Positions 23,999-33,078 of a stretch of 38,177 nucleotides of DNA are shown here, one piece after another. The stretch lies in the NCBI GenBank assembly GCA_946409645.1, contig CAMJXE010000020.1, forward strand, positions 1 through 38,177, written 5' to 3'. The notes below the pieces were generated by a model. It ran no database searches and was not told where the DNA came from. It saw only the letters and a program-made list of their open reading frames with translations. This DNA comes from an uncultured Bacteroidales bacterium. Lineage in GTDB: Bacteria > Bacteroidota > Bacteroidia > Bacteroidales > WCHB1-69. How positions within the stretch are numbered: position 1 is the stretch's first letter; the number at the start of each line of letters is the position of its first letter. Both the position numbers and the translations under genes were made by a program.

Positions 23999-25162
23999 AT
24001 GGACAAACGAGACTATTATGAAGTGCTGGGCGTCACGAAAGAGGCCTCAGCAGACGAGATAAAAAAGGCCTACCGCAAGATGGCCATGAAGTACCACCCC
24101 GACCGCAACCCGGGCGATAAGGAAGCGGAAGAGAAATTCAAGGAGGCAGCGGAGGCGTACGATGTATTGAGCAATCCCGACAAGAAGGCTCGTTACGACC
24201 AGTTCGGTCACGCTGGTATGGGCAGCGAGGCCAGCGACTTTTCCGGCATGAACTTCAACGATATTTTCAGCCATTTTGCTGACATTTTCGGTGGCGGTTT
24301 TGGCGGTGGCTTTAGCGGCTTTAGTGGCTTTGGCGGTTTCGGTGGCGGACAGGGCCAGCAACGGCGTGTGCGTCGTGGAGGAGACATCCGTATCAAGGTG
24401 AAACTCACCTTGGAGGAGGTAGCCGCACCAGTCGAGAAGAAGGTGAAAATCAACAAACAGGTGGTTTGTCCGCACTGCAACGGCACGGGTGCCAAAGATC
24501 CGAGCAGTGTCACGACTTGTCCCGATTGTCACGGCAGCGGTCAGGTAGTGCGTCAGCAGCGGAGCATGTTCGGCATCATCCAGCAAGCCACGGTCTGCTC
24601 GAAATGCGGCGGCACGGGCGAAGTCATCAAGGATCCTTGCCCACATTGTCACGGAAACGGCACGGTGTCGGGCGAAGAAATCATCACCATCAACATTCCA
24701 GCGGGTGTCGATAACGGCATGCAGATGACGGTGCCGCAAAAGGGACACGCGGCGCAGCGCGGCGGCGTAAACGGCGACCTGCTTGTTGTGTTCGAGGTGG
24801 CCGACCACGACATCTTCGAGCGCGATGGTAACAACCTGTACCTCAACTACTACATCAGCATTCCACAGGCCGCGTTGGGTGCATCTGTGGAAATTCCCAC
24901 GCTTACCGGCAAGGCCAAGATCAAGATCGCCTCGGGCACGCAGAGCGGACAGATTCTGCGTTTGCAGGGTAAGGGCCTGCCGCAGGTCAACTCGCGTATC
25001 GTCGGCGACCTCATCGTCAACGTCAACGTCTGGACCCCGAAATCCCTGACCAAAGAGGAAAAGGCGATGTTAGAACAATTGAGCACGCACGAGAACTTTG
25101 TGCCGAAACCGGGCAAGAACGACAAGAGCGTGTTTAGCCGTGTAAGACAGTTCTTCCAATAA
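23999..25162 (+). CDS. dnaJ: Chaperone DnaJ (Hsp40)
   Basis: A 387-residue type I J-protein. Order: J domain ~1-70 with HPD in KYHPDRNPG; Gly/Phe-rich region ~75-120; four zinc-binding repeats [24 protein letters not shown] and CPHCHGNG at ~155-220; then the two substrate-binding beta domains. It stimulates DnaK ATPase and presents unfolded proteins. An AAGGAGAA Shine-Dalgarno sequence precedes the ATG, which is stronger than for most genes here. Confidence 0.5.
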   Translation: MDKRDYYEVLGVTKEASADEIKKAYRKMAMKYHPDRNPGDKEAEEKFKEAAEAYDVLSNPDKKARYDQFGHAGMGSEASDFSGMNFNDIFSHFADIFGGGFGGGFSGFSGFGGFGGGQGQQRRVRRGGDIRIKVKLTLEEVAAPVEKKVKINKQVVCPHCNGTGAKDPSSVTTCPDCHGSGQVVRQQRSMFGIIQQATVCSKCGGTGEVIKDPCPHCHGNGTVSGEEIITINIPAGVDNGMQMTVPQKGHAAQRGGVNGDLLVVFEVADHDIFERDGNNLYLNYYISIPQAALGASVEIPTLTGKAKIKIASGTQSGQILRLQGKGLPQVNSRIVGDLIVNVNVWTPKSLTKEEKAMLEQLSTHENFVPKPGKNDKSVFSRVRQFFQ

Positions 25163-25190
25163 TTTTTACGGAAACTGTTGCAAAAAATGC

Positions 25191-25229
25191 GGAAAGGTGC
25201 GGAAACGAAAAGAATTTCCGCACCTTTCT
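25191..25229. terminator. Bidirectional terminator between dnaJ and rsmE
   Basis: GAAAGGTGCGGAAA (25192-25205) pairs perfectly with TTTCCGCACCTTTC (25215-25228). On the minus strand the stem is followed by a T-run (GCATTTTTTGC), which makes a good terminator for rsmE. On the plus strand the tail CTACATTTTCC is weaker but lies just after dnaJ. Confidence 0.5.
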
Positions 25230-25241
25230 ACATTTTCCGCA

Positions 25242-25952
25242 TTATTTCCGCAATAAGTTTATTGATGCCGCCAAACACCCGTATAATCCTGCGGTTTCGG
25301 TGCGCAGCCGGCGGTCGCCTAATTTGATCTCCATGTATCCAGCCTCGCGGGCGGCGGAAATCTCTTCTGGACTGAAATCCCCTTCCGGTCCGATTAACAA
25401 AATCATCTCGGAATAGTTGCGCGCTGCTTTGATCAACTGTTGTTGGTTATTTTCATCGCACCAGGCAATGAACTTATCTGCCTGTGTATCTTTGTTTTGC
25501 TGGATAAAATCCGAGAATTTCATCATCTTGAGTGGCGGTAGCCAGGTGGTTTGCGATTGTTTCAGCGCGGCGATGGCTAACCGTTGCAGCCGTTCGAGGT
25601 TGAGGTGCGTACGTTCGGAATGGTCGCACTGCAGGAACGTGAGCGAGCAAATGCCGATTTCGATGGCTTTCTCCAACAGCCATTCCATGCGATCGGCGTT
25701 CTTGGTGGGCGCAATGGAGAGATGCAATCCATTGTGGGTAAGGAGATTATCGGTAATATGTTGACGAATCTCCAGCAGACACTTTTTCGGGTGCGCCTCG
25801 GCGATGACAGCTTCCGCCAGATGTCCGCGCCCATCTGTGACGCGCACGACCTCGCCCTCGCGATGGCGCATCACGCGCACGCAATGCTCAGATTCTTCGT
25901 TACTTAATGTAACGAAAGGTTGGGATATATCGGGGGAGTAGAAGTAATGCAT
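25242..25952 (-). CDS. rsmE: 16S rRNA (uracil1498-N3)-methyltransferase RsmE
   Basis: A 236-residue SPOUT-type methyltransferase. Marks are the N-terminal PUA-like part (HCVRVMRHREGEVVRVTDGRG) and the SAM-binding knot motifs LLIGPEGDFSPEE and LGDRRLRTETAGL. It methylates N3 of U1498 in 16S rRNA. The frame is open to 25988, but ATG 25952 (MHYFYSPD) matches the family start. It lies 11 bases after the ATPase gene on the same strand and probably shares its transcript. Confidence 0.5.
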   Translation of the reverse strand: MHYFYSPDISQPFVTLSNEESEHCVRVMRHREGEVVRVTDGRGHLAEAVIAEAHPKKCLLEIRQHITDNLLTHNGLHLSIAPTKNADRMEWLLEKAIEIGICSLTFLQCDHSERTHLNLERLQRLAIAALKQSQTTWLPPLKMMKFSDFIQQNKDTQADKFIAWCDENNQQQLIKAARNYSEMILLIGPEGDFSPEEISAAREAGYMEIKLGDRRLRTETAGLYGCLAASINLLRK

Positions 25953-25963
25953 AAAAGTGGTAT

Positions 25964-27394
25964 TTACATAAATAAATCGTTCAGGCAAACTTCGTTTTGG
26001 ATATTGCCTGAATATGCGTTATGTGCTAAGCCATCGGTTGTCACGAATACCGTGTGAAGGGCTTTTTTTGTCTTTGAAACTTCTGCAAAAATGCTTTTCC
26101 GACGACTTAATTTTTCCTGATAGGCTTCAGTAATGGTGAATTTGTAGTTTGAATATTTTATCTCGCAAAGGTCTATGATGCCGTCACTTCGATCTATAAG
26201 CAGGTCTATTTGCACTCCTTCGCTGGCTGTTGCAGAAGGATTATTCTTTGGATTATAACGCCAAGCGTACTCGTTGGTTAATACGCCGCTGATACCGAGT
26301 TTTTGTTTGATTTGGTCAATATGCCATAAACAAGTACGTTCGAAAGCACGTCCACACCAGTTGTTGTACTGCGGCTTGCCTTCCATGGCCTGCCAGAAGT
26401 TCTTGCCATGACGCTTACCCTGAATGAACTCATAATAAAATAGGGTATAGTGATCAATAAGTTGGAATATTTCATCCTTCACCTGTTTGCCTAACATGGA
26501 ATAGCCACGGATGAATCCGCACCACTCGAGTTCCTTCAATATTTCAGACAAAGCACCATTATCGTCCAATTTCCCTTTCTCAATGATTTCCAACCGGGTC
26601 ATTCCTTCTTTTTTTTCAGCTAACAAGCTAATAATCTTGATGTAAGGATCTGGTTTCTTGAAAAGTGAGGCGTAAAGCATGCTGAATTCGTCGTGCATGT
26701 CGCCATCTTCTGAAAAAATAAGGCGATCTATTTCTTGTGAGAGGCTGGCGCCTTTATTCAGCAGACTCCAATAATACGGGATACCACCGAGTATCATATA
26801 TCCATTCAGGATTTGCTTTCGAGTCATCTCAATTCCGCGCGACTCCATCATTTCTTCGCATAGGCGAAGTGAAAAGGGTTTTAGTGCAATACGGTGGGTG
26901 AGTCGGTTATGTAGTCCACCTTTGTTTTTGATTATCTTTTTCACCATCCAAGATGTGGCACTACCACAGACCACAAAGACGATGTCTTTTCTGGCTGAAG
27001 CCCATCCGTTCCAAAAAGATTCAAGTTCGGAAAGAAAACCGGAACGCGGTGCATCCATCCAAGGTAGCTCGTCAAGGAATATAACTTTTTTACCTTCGGG
27101 TTGTAGCGAAATGAAACGCTTGAGTTCAGAAAAGGCAGTCATCCAATTGGTTAATACGGGTGGTAAGTCTGTCAATCCATGTTCTTTTAATGCCATGCGA
27201 AAGCGTGCCAGTTGTTTTTTTGTATGAGTTTTAGCTGCTCCTGTGAACTGGAATGTAAAATGATAGTCATACGACTCGCGTATCAGAAATGTCTTCCCGA
27301 CACGGCGACGACCATACACAGCGATAAACTGAGAATACTCATCTGTAAGTGCTTCTTTTAGAATTTGTTGCTCTTTTTTTCTTCCTATTAGCAT
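25964..27394 (-). CDS. ATPase of the AAA_14 / DUF234 type
   Basis: A 476-residue protein. Residues ~1-230 form a P-loop ATPase with Walker A VYGRRRVGKTFLI and Walker B KVIFLDELPWMD. A winged-helix-like middle follows, and the C-terminus is a DUF234/PD-(D/E)XK-like domain (VQIDLLIDRSDGIIDLCEIKYS), where the Asp and the E-x-K are nuclease-fold residues. This family is very common in Bacteroidales; its role is not settled. The frame is open to 27511, but ATG 27394 (MLIGRKKEQQIL) follows a promoter box closely and is the usual start. It is probably transcribed with rsmE. Confidence 0.5.
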   Translation of the reverse strand: MLIGRKKEQQILKEALTDEYSQFIAVYGRRRVGKTFLIRESYDYHFTFQFTGAAKTHTKKQLARFRMALKEHGLTDLPPVLTNWMTAFSELKRFISLQPEGKKVIFLDELPWMDAPRSGFLSELESFWNGWASARKDIVFVVCGSATSWMVKKIIKNKGGLHNRLTHRIALKPFSLRLCEEMMESRGIEMTRKQILNGYMILGGIPYYWSLLNKGASLSQEIDRLIFSEDGDMHDEFSMLYASLFKKPDPYIKIISLLAEKKEGMTRLEIIEKGKLDDNGALSEILKELEWCGFIRGYSMLGKQVKDEIFQLIDHYTLFYYEFIQGKRHGKNFWQAMEGKPQYNNWCGRAFERTCLWHIDQIKQKLGISGVLTNEYAWRYNPKNNPSATASEGVQIDLLIDRSDGIIDLCEIKYSNYKFTITEAYQEKLSRRKSIFAEVSKTKKALHTVFVTTDGLAHNAYSGNIQNEVCLNDLFM

Positions 27395-27410
27395 GACCTG
27401 AATTTTTTTG

Positions 27411-27418
27411 CAAAGATA
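27411..27418 (-). promoter_or_regulatory. Bacteroidetes -7 box for the ATPase gene
   Basis: CAAAGATA on the plus strand reads TATCTTTG on the minus strand, 16 bases upstream of the ATG at 27394. The short leader supports this start. Confidence 0.5.
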
Positions 27419-27424
27419 GAAAAA

Positions 27425-27476
27425 ATAACCATAAACCAGCGGAATCCAAAAAATAATTATAGATTCCGCTGGTTTA
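27425..27476 (-). terminator. Intrinsic terminator after the frameshifted surface protein gene
   Basis: TAAACCAGCGGAATC (27432-27446) pairs perfectly with GATTCCGCTGGTTTA (27462-27476). Read on the minus strand the stem is followed by TGGTTATTTTTTC. It separates the surface-protein gene from the ATPase promoter. Confidence 0.5.
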
Positions 27477-27487
27477 CGGTTACAGCA

Positions 27488-27508
27488 GAGACGATGCATG
27501 CACGTCTC
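27488..27508. repeat. GAGACG/CGTCTC palindrome
   Basis: GAGACG and CGTCTC arms around ATGCATGCA, directly downstream of the surface-protein stop. It is one of several related short palindromes in the window. Confidence 0.5.
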
Positions 27509-27513
27509 CACTG

Positions 27514-28702
27514 TTACCTCTTCACAAACTTCACTACTTTGCTTGCTCCATCAGTAGATACAAGACGAAGCATATACATCCCAGACGCTAAATCCGAGAC
27601 ATCGAATGTGAATCTTTGATCAGACATTTTATCTGTCTTGATTACCTTTCCTGTAATATCCAGGATTGCTAATTCAAAATCAGAAGTTGCTGTACTAGTC
27701 AGATTCAAGGTGGTTGTGGCCGGATTTGGATAGATGGAGACATTGTATTCCCAATTCGGTACAAATGGATTTGTCTCCACTTGGATAGAGATAGACTCTT
27801 CATCTTCACAAGCCAATCCCATACTCCCTCCAAAAGTCCCAGCATATTTCAAAATATGTGGTCCCACTGAAATTCCATCTGTATACACAGTAAACAGCCT
27901 TACAATTATGAGAATCATACATATATAAATAATATATTTGACCACTATAAATCCCATTCAATTCTCCTATTGTATCAGGCATAAAAACTTGACCAGTATC
28001 ACTATAGTAAAACCATGTAAAATTATATGGTGGAGTTCCTCCAGATACACCTGCTATTATTGTTCCAGTATCTTTTGGACAAACAGTATCAACCCTATGA
28101 ATTGTTAAATCCCACCCCCATGGTTCAGGCTGTTCAATAGTCACACTATCGTGATACTCACAGCCATTAGTTCCATGAGCTATCACATGATAAGTCCCTG
28201 CTCTCAAATTAGTCAATGTCACAGAATCATGTGCTTGGAATGAAAAATATGTAGAATCATTGAAAATATCAATCCAGTCATAATCCTGAGTAGGATTATC
28301 CAGACTCACATGGAATGATCCATCCATATAAGGATACAGATATCCATCTGGACATGTCACATGATGGATAGAAGTCGGTGGGATAGAGATAGTAGCCACA
28401 GGCAAAATGGTAATTACTAGCATCTTCAGATACACAGGTATGATACCATTTACAGACACAACCTCATAAATCATATCTGTGTCCACAGTTGCACTCAATA
28501 TATCTCCGATGATAGTATCGTAGACACGATTATTGAGGTAGGAAAGTGAATCTGTAAATGAGCTGAAATAAATCACAGTGTCTGTTGTATTCACTGCGAC
28601 ATTCCAGTAAAAAGTCTCCCCTTTACAGATATCCCAATACACCTGTGCTGATACAAATTTCATAGCACAGACAAAACACAAAAATAACAATAACTTTTTC
28701 AT
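27514..28702 (-). pseudogene. Frameshifted T9SS surface protein with SprB-like repeats
   Basis: Two overlapping frames make one gene of ~396 codons. The first (28702 to 27806) has a signal peptide (MKKLLLFLCFVCAMKFVSAQ) and two SprB-like repeats (NGCEYHDSVTIEQPEP; VSGGTPPYNFTW...DSHNCKAV) but no sorting domain. The second (to 27514) lacks a real start and carries the type A T9SS domain (IYPNPATTTLNL..., ending VVKFVKR). The frames join if one base is removed near the TTT run at 27892-27894, giving HNCKAVTVYTDGISVG. This is a one-base insertion, either a true mutation, phase variation or a sequencing error. Intact, it would be a T9SS-secreted cell-surface protein. Confidence 0.5.
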
Positions 28703-28749
28703 AATCTACATGTTCAGCAAAGAACCAACAACTTTACGGAGGCAAAATA

Positions 28750-28757
28750 CAAAAATA
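28750..28757 (-). promoter_or_regulatory. Bacteroidetes -7 box for the surface protein gene
   Basis: CAAAAATA on the plus strand reads TATTTTTG on the minus strand, 47 bases upstream of the ATG at 28702. Confidence 0.5.
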
Positions 28758-28807
28758 TTCAGATATGCCCGTGTTTTATCAAATATTAGCCGACATCGTT
28801 TTTTTGC

Positions 28808-28882
28808 CCGCACACCTACGGCGTGCGACAACCCGAATCGTTGCCCGCTTTCCTACCGAGCCCTTCAGCCCTGACGGGCTGG
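28808..28882. repeat. Two small hairpins downstream of the ABC-F gene
   Basis: CGCAC-(7 bases)-GTGCG at about 28810-28828 and CAGCCC-TGAC-GGGCTG at about 28867-28882 lie just past the stop of the ABC-F gene. Neither has a T-run on the minus strand. They look like dispersed intergenic palindromes and may still help end transcription. Confidence 0.5.
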
Positions 28883-28886
28883 TTAA

Positions 28887-30770
28887 TCACTCCTCTTTTT
28901 CGGACAATTCCATCCAGCGTTCTGTTTTTTCGTCCAAAAGCTGGTTGATTTCGTTGTATCGTTTGCCCCATTCAGCGAAATTTTCGGGCGTGCCTTTGCC
29001 GATGGACATCTTCTCCTCGAGAATCTTCTTCTCGATTTCCATATTGGCGATGTCGGTTTCCAAGGATTCCAACTCTCGCTTCTCCTTGTAAGTCAGTTTG
29101 TTGGGTTGATGTTCGCGTTTCGGTTTCACAGGCTCGGGGCGGGCAGCCTTCTCAATCCGTTTCTGGATGCGCCGCTCCTTTTCGCGTTCTTGCCGGTAGT
29201 CCTCGTAATTGCCCCAGCAGTCGCGGATAATGCCGTCGCCTTCGAAGACAAAGAGGTGATCCACTAACTTGTTCATCAGCCAGCGGTCGTGGGAGACAAT
29301 GAGCAGACAGCCTTCGAAGTTGCCGAGGAAGTCCTCCAATAGGTTCAGCGTGTCGATGTCGAAGTCGTTAGTGGGCTCGTCGAGGATGAGGAAGTTGGGG
29401 TTTTTCAGCAATGTGATGAGCAGGTGCAGTTTTCGTTTCTCGCCGCCGCTGAGGTCGTCATAGTAGGTGTATTGTAGACTGTATGGGAACCCGAAGTGAT
29501 TCAGAAAATTGCTTGCACTCATATAGTTGCCATTCTCCATGCGAATCACTTCAGCATGTTCTTTTACCAAATCCAGCACGATTTTGTTACCAGCGTACTC
29601 CATCCCGTTCTGCGAGAAATAGCCGAACTTAATGGTCAGTCCGGGGGTGATTTTGCCGCCATCGGGAATCACTTCTCCCATAATCATCTTCAGGAAGGTG
29701 CTTTTGCCGGAGCCGTTCTTGCCCACGATGCCACATTTTTCCCCTTTTTTAAAGATGTAGGAGAAGTCCCTGACGATGGTTTGATCAGGATAGGCGAAGT
29801 CCAGATGACTGATTTCCAATATTTTGTTTCCGATACGTTCCGATTGTACCTTGAAAGCTTCGGGGGCGGCCTCACTACGCACGCTCACCGCTTCCTGCAG
29901 TTTCTCGAAGTTGTTGATGCGGGCGCGGGCTTTGGAGGTGCGGGCCTGCGGGGAGGTGTGTACCCATGCGAGTTCGCGCCGGTAGAGTTGCCGCAATTTC
30001 TCCTGCTCGGCGGCGGCGTTGGCCAACCGTTCGGCCTTTTTCTCCAAAAAGTAGTCATATTTGCCCCGATAATGGTACAGTTGCCCATCGGAAAGTTCAA
30101 AAATGTCGTTGCAGACGCGGTCAAGGAAGGAACGGTCGTGGGTGACCATCAGCAGGGTGATGTTGGCGGTGGAGAGGTAGTTTTCTAACCATTCGGTCAT
30201 CTCGATGTCAAGATGGTTGGTCGGCTCGTCGAGGATAAGGAGGTCAGTGTCGGCGATGAGCGTTTTGGCAAGGGCGGCCTTTTTCCGCTGACCGCCAGAG
30301 AGTTCGCCCACGTTCTTCAACACATCGTGGATGCCGAACTTTGACAGGATTTCCTTCACTTTCGATTCGTAGTCCCACGCCTGCAGCCGGTCGAGGTCGG
30401 AGATGGCCTTCTCCATGCGCTCCTGCGGTATCTCATGGCCGCTTTCCATCAGAGTTACGCAGGTTTCATACTCTTTAATCGCTTCGAACACAGGGGTTTG
30501 CGTGTCGAAAAGGGTATCTAATACCGAGCTGTCATCATTAAAGTCGTCGCGTTGCGGCAAATACGAAACCACAATGTCATTGCGGATAATGACCTGCCCC
30601 TCGTCAGGGGTGTCGAATCCGGCAATGATATTGAGGAGCGTACTTTTCCCAGTGCCGTTGCGGGCAATGAGGGCACTTTTCTGCCCCTTCTCCAGACCGA
30701 ACGTGATCTGGTGGAAGAGTTCCTTCTCGCCCACGGACTTGGAGACTTTATCGACGGTGAGGTAGTTCAT
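28887..30770 (-). CDS. uup: ABC-F family ATPase, Uup type
   Basis: A 627-residue soluble protein with two ABC domains and no membrane helices. Domain 1: Walker A ARNGTGKST, signature LSGGQRKK, Walker B LLILDEPTNHLD. Domain 2: GKNGSGKST, LSGGEKRK, FLILDEPTNDFD. A linker with many Arg and Lys joins them, and the last ~95 residues are a charged coiled coil like the Uup DNA-binding tail. ABC-F proteins act at the ribosome; Uup has been linked to stability of repeats and transposons in E. coli. The tail favours Uup over other ABC-F members, with moderate certainty. Confidence 0.5.
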   Translation of the reverse strand: MNYLTVDKVSKSVGEKELFHQITFGLEKGQKSALIARNGTGKSTLLNIIAGFDTPDEGQVIIRNDIVVSYLPQRDDFNDDSSVLDTLFDTQTPVFEAIKEYETCVTLMESGHEIPQERMEKAISDLDRLQAWDYESKVKEILSKFGIHDVLKNVGELSGGQRKKAALAKTLIADTDLLILDEPTNHLDIEMTEWLENYLSTANITLLMVTHDRSFLDRVCNDIFELSDGQLYHYRGKYDYFLEKKAERLANAAAEQEKLRQLYRRELAWVHTSPQARTSKARARINNFEKLQEAVSVRSEAAPEAFKVQSERIGNKILEISHLDFAYPDQTIVRDFSYIFKKGEKCGIVGKNGSGKSTFLKMIMGEVIPDGGKITPGLTIKFGYFSQNGMEYAGNKIVLDLVKEHAEVIRMENGNYMSASNFLNHFGFPYSLQYTYYDDLSGGEKRKLHLLITLLKNPNFLILDEPTNDFDIDTLNLLEDFLGNFEGCLLIVSHDRWLMNKLVDHLFVFEGDGIIRDCWGNYEDYRQEREKERRIQKRIEKAARPEPVKPKREHQPNKLTYKEKRELESLETDIANMEIEKKILEEKMSIGKGTPENFAEWGKRYNEINQLLDEKTERWMELSEKEE

Positions 30771-30834
30771 TGTTTTTAATTGTCCGTATTATTTCAGGAC
30801 GCAATAGTGCAGAAATTTCGGGTATCGTTAATGT

Positions 30835-30939
30835 GTAGAGGGTGTGTCAAAAGTCCATAAATCGGCATTTTTCGATTTGTAACTATCTGATAATCAAATA
30901 GCAATTTTTGCCAAAACAGACTTATGACACACCCTCTAC
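30835..30939. mobile_element. MITE-like element, copy 2 (105 bases)
   Basis: It differs from the copy at 11054-11158 by one base (CCATAAATC against CCAAAAATC near the left end). It has the same 20-base terminal inverted repeats, here extended by a further T/A pair. It sits between the ABC-F gene and ridA, 11 bases from the ridA stop. Confidence 0.5.
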
Positions 30940-30950
30940 AATCAATAATC

Positions 30951-31325
30951 CTATTTCGCGGCAATGACTTCGATTTCGACCATCACGCCTTTGGGGAGGT
31001 CGCGCACGGCGAAGGCGGCGCGGGCGGGCGGATTGGAGGGGAAGCGGGTCGCATAGACCTCGTTCATGGCGGCGAAGTTGGCGATGTCGCTGAGCAGACA
31101 GGTGGTCTTCACCACGTTGTCGAAGGTGTAGCCGGCCTCGTTGAGGATGGCAGCGATGTTCTTCATCACCTGCTCAGTTTGGGCGGTAATGCCCTCAGGC
31201 ACAGTGCCGTCGGCGGGATTCACGGGAATCTGACCCGAGATGAATAACATGCCGTTAGCTTCAATAGCTTGGCTGTAGGGGCCGATGGCGGCCGGTGCAT
31301 TGTTGGTATGGATGACTTTCTTCAT
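30951..31325 (-). CDS. ridA: 2-iminobutanoate/2-iminopropanoate deaminase RidA
   Basis: A 124-residue protein of the RidA/YjgF/UK114 family of typical length. Marks are NAPAAIGPYSQAI, FISGQIPVNP and PPARAAFAV with the substrate-binding Arg, plus VMVEIEVIA at the end. It hydrolyses reactive imines released by PLP enzymes such as threonine dehydratase. Confidence 0.5.
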   Translation of the reverse strand: MKKVIHTNNAPAAIGPYSQAIEANGMLFISGQIPVNPADGTVPEGITAQTEQVMKNIAAILNEAGYTFDNVVKTTCLLSDIANFAAMNEVYATRFPSNPPARAAFAVRDLPKGVMVEIEVIAAK

Positions 31326-31348
31326 AATGGGTTAAAATTTTGAAAGTG

Positions 31349-31356
31349 CAAAAATA
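31349..31356 (-). promoter_or_regulatory. Bacteroidetes -7 box for ridA
   Basis: CAAAAATA on the plus strand reads TATTTTTG on the minus strand, 23 bases upstream of the ridA ATG. Confidence 0.5.
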
Positions 31357-31363
31357 TAAAAAA

Positions 31364-31393
31364 TGTAGAGACGTTGCACGCAACGTCTCTACA
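31364..31393 (-). terminator. TGTAGAGACG palindrome, likely terminator after the SIMPL gene
   Basis: TGTAGAGACGTTG and CAACGTCTCTACA are perfect 13-base arms with a four-base loop. On the minus strand they are followed by TTTTTTATATTTTT, so they can work as an intrinsic terminator. The sequence is also the best copy of the GTAGAGACG dispersed palindrome in this window. Confidence 0.5.
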
Positions 31394-31418
31394 ATGGGTT
31401 TATCGAAAATAAGATCTA

Positions 31419-32156
31419 TTATTTCACGTAATAGGTCAATCGCATGTTAATGCTGGCGCGTTTTTCCCTTGAGGAAGTGTTGAAGGCGCCGCCCCAGGTG
31501 TAGTCCTCCTCGGAAGAGTTAGGTTTGGTAATCTGGAAAACGCCCATATTGGCGCTCTTGAGATCGCCTAATTTCGCGCCAGCGCTTTTGGTAATGGTTT
31601 CGGCACGGTTTTTCGCATCTTGGGAAGCTTCAGCGAGCATTTGCAGCTTCAAATCGGCCAGTTTCGTGTAATAATATTCGGGATTATGGTTTTCAATCAT
31701 AATGTTTTGGTCGTAGAGTTCGGAAATGTCACGGGTAAGAGCCTCGACCTTGTCGATGTCGCGGGACTCGATGCGCACCACTTGTTCAGCGATGTAGCCG
31801 TCGAACTCTTCGCGCCAGCGATTGTTCGCATCGTAGAAAGAACGATAGCTGGTACGGGTGGAAACCTTCTTGAAATCAATCTCTTTTTCAGGAATGTTCG
31901 CTTTTTTGAGGTAGGCCTTCACCACTTCACTCTGTTCTTTCAGGTTGGCGTAGGCTTCTTTCATGTCCGCGCCTTTGGCAGAAAATTCGAACTCCCAGAC
32001 GATGAGGTCGGAGGAAAAATCTTTTTCCGCCAAACCAACGATGGAGACCGTTTTCTGCGGTTTTTTTGTTTGATAATAGGCCACGCCGATGGCTATTGCG
32101 GCCAAAAACAACCCGATGCTGGCGATAATCGCGATGGGAACCCATTTGTTTTTCAT
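31419..32156 (-). CDS. SIMPL-domain (DUF541) protein
   Basis: A 245-residue protein with an N-terminal membrane anchor or uncleaved signal (~residues 7-29) and a SIMPL/DUF541 domain after it (VSIVGLAEKDFSSDLIVWEF..., QDAKNRAETITKSAGAKLGDL). Family members are periplasmic or membrane-bound; the function is poorly known. It appears to be transcribed alone. Confidence 0.5.
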   Translation of the reverse strand: MKNKWVPIAIIASIGLFLAAIAIGVAYYQTKKPQKTVSIVGLAEKDFSSDLIVWEFEFSAKGADMKEAYANLKEQSEVVKAYLKKANIPEKEIDFKKVSTRTSYRSFYDANNRWREEFDGYIAEQVVRIESRDIDKVEALTRDISELYDQNIMIENHNPEYYYTKLADLKLQMLAEASQDAKNRAETITKSAGAKLGDLKSANMGVFQITKPNSSEEDYTWGGAFNTSSREKRASINMRLTYYVK

Positions 32157-32322
32157 AACGTACGTTTTTGAATGTTAATAAATCAGTGCGAATAACGTGG
32201 GGGTGGGGGAAATATTGTGTGTAAAACTTTGACATTAACTTTGACTATGATTTTTCCCCGCTAACTGTTGCCTATCGCCTAAAAAAATCGTATCTTGCCA
32301 CATTGTTTGAAGTCACTGTGTT

Positions 32323-32511
32323 ATGAAAGCCCTTCGCCAAATTGTTGCCCTGCTGCTCTGCTGTTTGTTCGCGCGAGGCAATCTCTCCGCCCAAAACCAA
32401 AGCATCTCCGGGTGGGACTTCTGGGTGATGATAGCTGAACGACAATCTTGTTTTGCAACTTCGGATACTATTGTCTTGTACATTCTTGGGGGACACATTG
32501 TAAGCTTGTAA
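32323..32511 (+). CDS. Short exported peptide, possibly a gene remnant
   Basis: A 62-residue frame that begins with a good signal peptide (MKALRQIVALLLCCLFARG to LSAQ) but has only ~38 residues after it, with no recognised domain. It may be the truncated 5' end of a secreted-protein gene or chance. No TAnnTTTG box was found, only TATCTTG at about 32291. Confidence 0.5.
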   Translation: MKALRQIVALLLCCLFARGNLSAQNQSISGWDFWVMIAERQSCFATSDTIVLYILGGHIVSL

Positions 32512-32664
32512 GCATAACCTTTAACATTTAGCTAAAAATGCACTCTCATTTTCCTATCGCTTCGTATCACTTTTTTTTATACCTTTGCCGCGCAAAAAAA
32601 AAGTATAGTTTATTTGTGAATATCGACTAAACAATAAAATAAATCTACAACCAAATTTTATAGT
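32512..32664 (+). promoter_or_regulatory. Promoter region of the hydrogenase operon
   Basis: TACCTTTG at 32580-32587 fits TAnnTTTG, 77 bases before the first ATG. The leader is AT-rich with a run of nine A just after the expected start site. I see no Rex-like operator that I could defend. Confidence 0.5.
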
Positions 32665-33060
32665 ATGGAAAAAATAAAATCATTGGCAGATCTCAAGAAA
32701 AAGAGAGAAGAGTTGCAGTCCAAGATTGAATTGCGCGAAGGCGGCGAAAATGTCGAAAACCTCGTGCAAATCAAGGTGGCCATGGCAACCTGCGGTATCG
32801 CTTCCGGCGCAAAACAGACCATGGAAGCCATCATTGAGGAATGCAACAACCAAAATGTGAAGGCTGTTGTCACTCAAACGGGCTGCATGGGCTACTGCTA
32901 TGCTGAACCTACCGTCGAAGTTAAGAAACCTGGTCAAGACCCCATCGTTTACGGTCACGTGGACACCAAGAAGGGTAAGGAACTCGTCAGCAAATACGTT
33001 GTGCAAGGCGAAATTCTGGAAGGAGTCATCCCGGTTAATTATGAAAAAATCGACAAATAA
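32665..33060 (+). CDS. Thioredoxin-like [2Fe-2S] ferredoxin subunit, HydD-like
   Basis: A 131-residue protein with a charged N-terminal helix (~1-30) and a thioredoxin-like [2Fe-2S] domain. Cysteines are C43 (MATCGIASG), C60, C74 and C78 (TGCMGYC). The usual CxxxxC first pair is reduced to one Cys, so whether C60 completes the cluster is open. A similar small protein, HydD, is encoded in the hyd cluster of Acetobacterium woodii. It is the first gene of the hydrogenase operon and may be an extra electron-transfer subunit. Confidence 0.5.
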   Translation: MEKIKSLADLKKKREELQSKIELREGGENVENLVQIKVAMATCGIASGAKQTMEAIIEECNNQNVKAVVTQTGCMGYCYAEPTVEVKKPGQDPIVYGHVDTKKGKELVSKYVVQGEILEGVIPVNYEKIDK

Positions 33061-33078
33061 TCATTAAGGAGGTCAGTT

